A stretch of 64,000 nucleotides of DNA, from assembly GCA_946894095.1 (NCBI GenBank), contig OX335642.1, positions 3,979,021 to 4,043,020 of the forward strand, given 5' to 3'. The position numbers were made by a program, and so were the translations under genes. Below the pieces are notes generated by a model. It was given only the letters and a program-made list of their open reading frames with translations, searched no databases and had not been told where the DNA came from. This DNA comes from Incurvaria masculella. Taxonomy: Eukaryota; Arthropoda; Insecta; Lepidoptera; Incurvariidae. Position 1 is the stretch's first letter; each line of letters opens with the position of its first letter. Shown piece after piece: positions 57,737 to 64,000 of this stretch.

Positions 57737-58070
57737 AAGCGGAGCTGGGCGGAGCTATATACAACCAAAACAACCAATCGGATTTAGTTCACCAATCTCC
57801 GCTTCGCTTAGCTTCGCTCGAGCTGAGCGAAGCGGAGACGTGTCAATTTTTATGGGCCTCGCGATCAAAGTGGAGATGCGAGCGGAGATGTGAGCGGCAC
57901 GCTGCTAGTGTCGCCTCGCTACCCTCCTGACCCGCATTAAACTGTCGTTTAAGCTGGCCCATCTCCTCACACAGCTTCGCTCTAGCCAGCAAACGTATCC
58001 GCTCAGCTTCAGTGGATACACCCAACTCGCTAGGCATCTCCGCTCCTGTCCGCTCCGCCCAGCTCCGCTT
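57737..58070. mobile_element. Inverted-repeat element just upstream of the Ig exon
   Basis: Ends AAGCGGAGCTGGGCGGAGC and its exact inverse at 58052-58070. An inner palindrome (ctccgcttcgct...agcgaagcggag) lies at 57808-57838. The - strand is open at 57843-58109 (88 residues, with GVSTEAERIRLLARAKLCEE), possibly a transposase fragment; I do not recognise it. Confidence 0.7.
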
Positions 58071-58154
58071 CGATGGATGATGGGCCTCATGCAGCATTCC
58101 CCATTGCAAAGACGATGGAAGACAGAGGCTGACGTTGTGTCCCCGTCGTTGCAG

Positions 58155-58287
58155 AGCCGGCGGTGCGGCGCGTGACGCCGTGGGCGGGCGTCGGCGTCGG
58201 CGGCGGCGCGGTGCGCGCGGGCGACGCGCTCACGCTGCTCTGCCGCGCGCCCGACCGCGACGCGCCCGCCACCTACACCTGGTACAG
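58155..58287 (+). CDS. Ig-domain receptor, exon 1 of those visible (PTK7/off-track-like?)
   Basis: Bounded by a pyrimidine-rich acceptor (ccccgtcgttgcag) and the donor ag|gtgcgtg. The 133 bases read as 2 nt + 43 codons + 2 nt without a stop. The translation contains AGDALTLLCRAP, the first-cysteine strand of an immunoglobulin domain, and ends in TYTWYR, the tryptophan core strand; the last Arg codon is completed by the next exon. The codons are strongly G/C-ending, unlike the AT-rich surroundings, which supports real coding. The incoming intron is phase 1, so at least one upstream exon (signal peptide or earlier Ig domain) is missing from the model. The family guess, PTK7/off-track receptor pseudokinase, comes mainly from exon 4; another Ig-superfamily surface protein is possible. 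Membrane protein, extracellular part. Confidence 0.8.
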
Positions 58288-58314
58288 GTGCGTGCGGCGC
58301 TCCTTTTACATTAT

Positions 58315-59308
58315 GGTGGTCCTCCCCGACGGGACTAACTCATTCGCGGGCACGGCACAAAACCGTCGCGCTCTGGGACCTTCTCTGTTTCAAAGACAAA
58401 AGGTTGGCTCCGTGATGAGGAGTATGCAACATGTCCACACAGCAGACCATCCTCATAGTGTTTGATTAGGTAAGATTTACGAAATGTTTTGTTACTAAAA
58501 ACGACTTATAGCTGAAAGTAAATCACGACCGCTGTAGTCGAATATCAAACAAAAACCAAATTGATTATAAATCTTCATGAAACAAGCTAGGTTTGATGAC
58601 TGACTTTTTAATATGTTTTTGTTTTATCGTTGAGTAATCCACGAACAAAGTTATTGTATAAAGCTAAAAGTAAATCACGACCGCTGTAGTCGAATATAAA
58701 ACAAAAACCAAATTGATTATAAATCTTCATGAAACAAGCTAGGTTTGATGACTGACTTTTTAATATGTTTTTGTTTTATCGTTGAGTAATCCACGAACAA
58801 AGTTATTGTATAAAGCTAAAAGTAAATCACGACCGCTGTAGTCGAATATAAAACAAAAACCAAATTGATTATAAATCTTCATGAAACAAGCTAGGTTTGA
58901 TGACTGACTTTTTAATATGTTTTTGTTTTATCGTTGAGTAATCCACGAACAAAGTTATTGTATAAAGCTAAAAGTAAATCACGACCGCTGTAGTCGAATA
59001 TCAAACAAAAACCAAATTGATTATAAATCTTCATTAAACAAGCTAGGTTTGATGACTGACTTTTTAATATGTTTTTGTTTTATCGTTGAGTAATCCACGA
59101 ACTAAGTTATTGTATAAAAGCGCGAAAAATTCGAACTTTCGGACCTAATAACTTAGAAAACAAACACTATATTACAGTGGCAATGGTCGTTAGACATGAA
59201 GTTCGATCAAATAAAGCTGTTTTGAGTATAATTTTGGATCTTTGACAAGAAATATTTGCATGAACTTCTTTCCACGTTTGTATGGGGAGTTGAGCGGGAA
59301 GGCCCACC
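58315..59308 (+). mobile_element. TTAA-type MITE family B, copy B8, internally amplified
   Basis: 994 bp instead of about 545. Ends GGTGGTCCTCCCC / GGGAAGGCCCACC; flanks read TTAT on both sides (58311-58314, 59309-59312), a variant of TTAA. It starts 28 bp downstream of the donor end of the first Ig exon. Confidence 0.85.
58510..59118 (+). repeat. 4 x 152-bp tandem repeat inside MITE B8
   Basis: Copies start at 58510, 58662, 58814 and 58966, exactly 152 bp apart, with agct(a/g)aaagtaaatcacg as the first bases. They differ by a few bases only. The unit corresponds to an internal part of family B present once in other copies. Confidence 0.92.
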
Positions 59309-60099
59309 TTATACGCTGTTCGCGGGCGGCAACTCACGCGACCGGTGAGGCGCCGGGGCGTCGGAAAGAAACCCTACCCTAGTCTGGACCTAGATCTAGG
59401 TTGGGTTTCTTACAGCGATATAAATGGAAAGATTGGGCAAAGCACCTTAGAACGTGTCACCGATTTGCCAGCAAGGCAAAATTGTGTTAGTTCTTACACT
59501 CTCGCGGTAAATAGCATTGTATCTACCTTGGTCACTCCAAGGCCCTCTGACGCCAATGGCCCGCACGTCTAGCACGTCTAAACACGATTTGACGGAACCA
59601 AGACAATGCCTTATCTTCCCATTTTATATCGCTGGTTTCTTTCTTACTACTCAAAGTTATGATGGTTTGTGCTGGGTTGGCTGAGCTTCAATGGAGCAGA
59701 GCATCTGTTACGAGGTACAGTCGTTTCGTCTGAAATCTATACACCGGAAATAGAGACAAATTTGATATCTCTTTCTGTCATGCAGACGTCTACCACAGAG
59801 TAAAAGGGACTTAGGAATTTCTTCTCTTTCCAGTGTATACAATTGAGAGGAAACGACTGTACAAATCACTTATCGATGATCATCCATGACGCAGGTTTAC
59901 ATCATTGAATAGAACCGGTATTTACAGGTCCACTTAATGGCCCATCGATGGATTTTTTTATTGGTGTACAAATATGAACTACATATGTATCTATACAAAT
60001 ATTAAAATCCGTGCAATGGCGATTGTTCTTTTAAATGCCCGCTTTATTCAATCAATGGATAAAAATGGCGAAGTTTCTTGTCGGTTCTAAAAAAAAAAG

Positions 60100-60180
60100 A
60101 CGAATCCGAGTGTGTAATTTACACCCGGTTGGTACCATCGCATTGAATGAACGATTACCGAAGCGGCAATGAAAATTATT
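60100..60180 (+). repeat. SINE-like family H fragment
   Basis: cacccggttggtaccatcgc, attgaatgaacgattaccga, agcggcaatgaaaatta. Confidence 0.45.
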
Positions 60181-60384
60181 TCATTAAATAATTTCAAAAT
60201 AATAATTTAATTTCATTTATTTAAACGTTTTTGGTAGTCAAAATACACTAAGTTACGTCAAAAACTGAATGATCCGCAGATTACGGGAACAAAAGAATCA
60301 ACCACGCTGAGTGCAAATGAATTAGAAATAGAACTTACTTAACTAACAATAATACAATAATATCTATGTATGTATCTGACGGTA

Positions 60385-60520
60385 ATTTTGGTATAAGCCA
60401 TCCATGACCAGTTACATAAAAAAACATGAGCAGGCTACATTAAACTGGATGAAAACAGGTACAATTTTTCATTGCCACTTCAACCATAGCCAATCGGCTG
60501 CATTGGCTATGGTTGAAGTA
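60385..60520. repeat. Two SINE-like family H ends joined tail to tail
   Basis: 60385-60425 is the + 3' end (ccatccatgaccagttacat); it is followed at 60427-60490 by an inverted body piece (gctacattaaactggatg, ttcattgccacttcaacc). A perfect local inverted repeat surrounds it (caaccatagccaat / attggctatggttg). Confidence 0.45.
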
Positions 60521-60955
60521 TGGGGGCTCGTAAGGCCCTGGTGTGCTAATGTCATGACAGTAGCTCTGGTTCGAGCCACTATTACAGTTACAGCTGCCTT
60601 GAATGTAACCTATTTTTAATCATTGACAAAGCCTATTTACAGCTGACGATGTTAAAATGTTAGTCTACAAACGAGTCGATCTCTCTCCATTGGACAATAA
60701 ATGTATTCTTTTTTATCTGACTCTCTATTTATGACAAGGCCTCTTTACAGCTGATGATGAAAGTAAAACTTTATAATAATATACATGTTTATATGATCTG
60801 AGATGTGTATTACATATTTGTATGTTACTTGTAACCATCTGACGTATCTGAGTGTATGTAATGTACCTATAGGATGAATAAAAATGAAATGAAATGAAAT
60901 GAAATCCGTGTCTAGTTACATGAATAAAAGCAGACGATGTGTCGTCGCTGTCCAG

Positions 60956-61054
60956 GAACGGCGAAGCGCTCGTCCACAACACGAGCCGGCTGCAGCTGGT
61001 GGGACAGTTCCTGCACCTGAACGCGGCAGACTCGAGCGACGATGGCGTCTACAG
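60956..61054 (+). CDS. Ig-domain receptor, exon 2
   Basis: Acceptor tcgctgtccag, donor ctacag|gtgtgt. The 99 bases give 1 nt + 32 codons + 2 nt. The phase fits exon 1 exactly: ag + g restores Arg, giving WYRNGEALVHN across the junction. The exon encodes the strands after the core Trp (SRLQLVGQFLHLNAADSS) and finishes with DDGVY, so that the next exon supplies the second cysteine. This is the standard D-x-G-x-Y-x-C signature of an Ig fold. G/C-ending codons again contrast with the AT-rich introns. Confidence 0.82.
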
Positions 61055-61756
61055 GTGTGTGGCTAATCTTACAAATATACGTGCCCAATGGGGAAGAAAA
61101 CTCTAAGCTTATTGTAAATGTCGCCTGAGCGACCTCACCTTGAAACGTCAAAACTGTCTTTGCTTTCAAGTTTGATTTACGAATTTTTTCGATCAAAGAG
61201 CAGTTAGAATAAGGTTTAGAGGAAAAGAATAGCTTTTATTTGTCTTCAAACTAATTTAAATGTCATTAACTAGCACAAAGTACGAAACTAAATATTACAG
61301 GTTATGTTTTTTGTGATATTCTTTCCCACAACTTCTGTTGATTAGCATATATAAGAACAATTTATTTTCGGAATAATATGGAGAAAATTTAGTCAATTCA
61401 ATTACATAGATAAACTAAATAAAATGTTCAAATATATTCTGTTTTATTTTGTATGGTATCTAACAGTGTTGACAGACCTTTTAGGTGAGCTCGCTTAGAC
61501 GCCACCTGTCGTGATAAATAAGTAGTTTTCTACTTGAAGTAAAATTTGACACTATTTGCTTCACGTCCCCATTGATTTTAAAATGAGGGGTATAATTCAT
61601 GCTCTAGTCTGACCTTTAATCCAAATTAGCTGGCATGCTTTTTATCTTTTAGAGTGATCTACAGTATGACATACCTACTTAATTTTTAGTTATATTTACT
61701 CTTTTTTAGTTTTAATGTCAGGCCTCTTAACTAGGACAAATCCGGGAAAACCCGGA

Positions 61757-61816
61757 CGGATGGCAACCCTAGGCTGATTGATATCCCCATATCAATCAGC
61801 CTAGGGTTGCCATCCG
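61757..61816. repeat. Perfect 28-bp hairpin in Ig intron
   Basis: cggatggcaaccctaggctg...gatat, loop cccc, then its exact inverse. The ggatggcaaccctag motif also appears, diverged, at 51125. Probably a palindromic MITE or its joined ends. Confidence 0.85.
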
Positions 61817-61884
61817 TGCCAACCTTTACGAATCTTAATACGACCTGCGCTTCAATGAGACTTGTAATGCAGCCTCAAAAAGAG

Positions 61885-62045
61885 CTGCAGATGAAATACC
61901 ATATCGGTAGCGTCGGCGGGTCAGTAAGCTTATGAATTCGCCCACAACGCATGTTCTCGAGTTCCAACGACACCTGAATTCGCAAGCGAACTATTAGCTA
62001 CAGTCAGTGCATTTCCACTTACTCGTTGGCTACGCTGCCGCCATA
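61885..62045. repeat. Interspersed repeat M, copy 3 (in Ig intron)
   Basis: Contains gagttccaacgacacctgaa and cgttggctacgctgccgcc, matching 28370-28560. Confidence 0.45.
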
Positions 62046-62129
62046 CTAATGTTTAATTACATTAATGTAATTGGCTACATGTATTTGACAGCCGTTGTTG
62101 GGACTAAAAAAATACTTATGTTCTTCCAG

Positions 62130-62206
62130 CTGCAGCGTGGAAGCCCCCGGAGGCGACGGGGCCGACTACGAGCACAGCCGACACAACTTCGCGCTGTCAG
62201 TGCACG
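62130..62206 (+). CDS. Ig-domain receptor, exon 3
   Basis: Acceptor atgttcttccag, donor cacg|gtgagaa. The 77 bases give 1 nt + 25 codons + 1 nt. Joined to exon 2 it reads DDGVYSCSVEAPGG, completing the disulphide cysteine of the first visible Ig domain, and continues to NFALSVH, the G strand that closes the domain. The phase-1 end joins the gt of exon 4 to make Gly. Confidence 0.8.
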
Positions 62207-63194
62207 GTGAGAACTTCCCTTTACGTTGTTGTAGCCACTTTACAGATTGGCTAGCCAGTTATCGGTGCCGCTAGAGAACGATGTGCCCAAATTGTGGGTG
62301 GCAGAAACATATCTTAATTTTTGTTTCTGCCCATTGCTATCTAGAATTTAATATGGTCTTAAACGACCGAAGTAGTTGAACTTCTGTGTAAAATTGTAAC
62401 AAATTTACGAAAGTGAACCCTCGAAGAATAAATTAGCTCTCCATACTAAATACCCAATTTTTGCCCTCAAAATGTGTTGGGGGCTTAGACTGTCATGCCC
62501 CGCAGCTTTGAGATTTTAAAATTTGAAGGCATAATTTTGGACACCGACTGCAAATTAAACAAGTGAAATGGTCTTCCAAGACCTAATGGTTCCCTACTCT
62601 GAAACATTTTCAGATTTTAATAAAAAATTAATAATAACTTGAGAAAGCTTGATTCTACGAATATATGTTTGTTCGAATCTTTTTATTTTCATGTAAATAT
62701 CTTGTATATTTTCACAGTGAAAAAAAAATTAAAAAAAACAATTATTTCCAAGCCAATATTTTCTAATCTAAAAGGTAAATTAAACAATAAAATACAGACG
62801 TAGGTCTCAACAATATATTTTAGAATCCAAAATTTCAAAAACCTAGCAAAACATTACAGCATGTAAACAGTTATCGCACATAGTATGGGGAATTAATAGA
62901 GTAACGACAATTTTAAAACTTGTTTATTGCGGGCAAAACTCTTAGATCAAATACATCATAACTTCTGTAAACCGGATTACGAACGAAGTTCAACTTCTGT
63001 TGATAATAATGTTTTTTTTATTATAATTTATAATGTACAAGTGAAAACTTATGTCCGGGCCTGACAGTTAGATATTAACCACCAACATTTTCTACTTCAA
63101 TTCGAATTAAGTTGAAAGACCTCGAAAATAACCTCAAAACTGCATGATGCTCTACTCGATCAAAACATCGCCACCAAAGCGCCCTCGTGCGCAG
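62207..63194 (+). other. Intron between Ig exons 3 and 4
   Basis: GT...AG intron of 0.99 kb, phase 1, AT-rich. I see no repeat shared with the rest of the window and no other coding. Confidence 0.65.
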
Positions 63195-63394
63195 GTCGGT
63201 CGCGGCGGCAGCACGCGCGCCGCGCCGCTCAGTCGCCGGAGGCGGGCGCGGGGGAGGCGACGTCCCTCCCGCCGCCGCCGGCCCGCATGCGCTTCGCGCC
63301 CGTTCCGGTCGACAAGAAGCTCGAGCTCAACTCGACGGGCCGCATACACTGCAAGGTGCTCGGCGGCGGGCGACCTAACGTCACATGGTACAAG
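63195..63394 (+). CDS. Ig-domain receptor, exon 4 (linker and start of second Ig domain)
   Basis: Acceptor cctcgtgcgcag, donor tacaag|gtcaga; 200 bases, 2 nt + 66 codons, ending in phase 0. The first half is an Arg/Ala/Pro-rich linker (ending LPPPPAR). The second half reads MRFAPVPVDKKLELNSTG, then RIHCKVLGGGRPNVTWYK, i.e. the first Cys and core Trp of a second Ig domain. The linker followed by a KKLELNSTG-type strand resembles my recollection of insect off-track/PTK7 proteins; this is family knowledge, not a search result. NST and NVT are potential N-glycosylation sites. Very GC-rich with many CpG. Confidence 0.8.
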
Positions 63395-63992
63395 GTCAGA
63401 GCTCTCTCAACTCTCACATATTATAGATTAAAGAGGTAGGGATAGATTGATAAGTTCACACCAGTGTCAAACACAGGTGGCGTTGCAATTCTCACTTCAA
63501 AATTCATTTAATAGAAACCAGTGAATATCGTATTTACAATAAGAATACTTAATTTATAGTTAAAATGCAACTTTTTCATCATGCCTACCTATGCAAATTT
63601 TGGAATCAAGCTTATTTTAATAACAGTGTAACTAGTTCCAGCGGTGACGGGACATGGCTGCTTAGAAATGTCATAGTACCAGCGAAAATAAGCAATTTTC
63701 GGCGAGTTTTGTACGTTGTATGACTTTAGCTATCTATACCTTCCTATTTAATCTATGGACACATGTAAAGAAGCGTAGACACATTGGGTCGAACTCCGCA
63801 AATGTGTCATACTGCCGCCGCCCGCGGGGTTTGAGAAATTATAGGCATTTCCGAAATTGGCAATGAGTAATTAGGGCACATCCATTTTGGACCATCCATT
63901 GGTCCTGCTCAACATCAGTAAGCATTCACTCAGTCACTGACTGAACGCTTCAGCGCCTACTTTAAAACACACCTCTTCTTAATCAATTGCAG
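63395..63992 (+). other. Intron after Ig exon 4, with family O repeat
   Basis: Phase-0 intron of about 600 bp ending in the acceptor at 63992. About 63465-63770 matches 54030-54345 (shared tracts such as gtgtaactagttc, tagaaatgtcatagtacc and gtacgttgtatgac), so much of the intron is an interspersed repeat. Confidence 0.6.
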
Positions 63993-64000
63993 ATCCATGG
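63993..64000 (+). CDS. Ig-domain receptor, start of exon 5 (cut by window end)
   Basis: The window ends eight bases after a good acceptor (cttcttaatcaattgcag). The phase-0 end of exon 4 would continue WYK into IHG. Too short to prove coding, but splice site, phase and position after an Ig half-domain agree. Confidence 0.45.

Larger units (their letters stand above)
58288..60955 (+). other. Intron between Ig exons 1 and 2
   Basis: GT...AG intron of 2.67 kb, phase 2. It holds the internally amplified TTAA-type MITE (58315-59308), fragments of the SINE-like family H near 60100-60180 and 60385-60480, and AT-rich sequence with no recognisable coding. 59320-60090 contains short open stretches with no family I recognise. 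Confidence 0.7.
61055..62129 (+). other. Intron between Ig exons 2 and 3
   Basis: GT...AG intron of 1.08 kb, phase 2. Contains a perfect 28-bp hairpin (61757-61816) and a family M MITE (about 61885-62045). The remainder is AT-rich and featureless to me. Confidence 0.7.

Noticed and set aside
63144..63431. 95-residue Arg-rich frame across the last full Ig exon
   Set aside because: It is a shadow frame; the phase dictated by the splice sites gives the Ig sequence instead.

Overview
The window is eukaryotic nuclear DNA, most likely from a moth or butterfly. It has no bacterial-style gene packing. It is dense in decayed non-LTR reverse transcriptases, short inverted-repeat elements with TTAA duplications, tRNA-derived SINE-like repeats and a microsatellite-carrying interspersed repeat that I associate with Lepidoptera. 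This placement is inference from repeat content; no species can be named.

Only one host gene is well supported. At the right edge, four exons on the + strand (58155-58287, 60956-61054, 62130-62206, 63195-63394) and the first bases of a fifth (63993 on) have consistent splice sites and phases. Together they encode an immunoglobulin domain (first Cys, WYR core, DDGVYSC), a Pro-rich linker and the start of a second Ig domain (HCK...WYK). The best guess is a PTK7/off-track type receptor, whose body would lie to the right of the window. The 57 kb to the left is either intergenic or large 5' introns. Two weak candidates for promoter or first exon are given (14290-14531, 56800-57120). A half THAP zinc-finger exon (29619-29725, - strand) may be host or transposon derived.

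Layout: 1-16 kb holds two copies of a hAT element with 8-bp duplications, Harbinger-like MITEs with 3-bp duplications, TTAA-type MITEs and a family of about 300 bp with a (TCCG)n core. 16.1-24.5 kb is one insertion of 8.3 kb with terminal inverted repeats of about 580 bp, each containing three sub-repeats at 140-bp spacing. Inside it lie RTE, Jockey-like and Penelope-like reverse transcriptase fossils and a foldback. 24.5-36 kb has LINE remnants, near-perfect hairpins and a 1.7-kb inverted duplication. 36.0-39.2 kb is a satellite with a 100-bp unit, about 31-32 copies. 39-57 kb is again repeats, including a miniature LTR element with 245-bp terminal repeats, a three-deep nest of MITEs and a broken Jockey-type reverse transcriptase. 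57.7-64 kb holds the Ig gene, whose introns are also filled with MITEs, one of which carries a 4 x 152 bp internal amplification.

All repeat names (families A, B, C and so on) are local labels defined from copies inside this window; superfamily calls rest on target duplications and terminal motifs read by eye.
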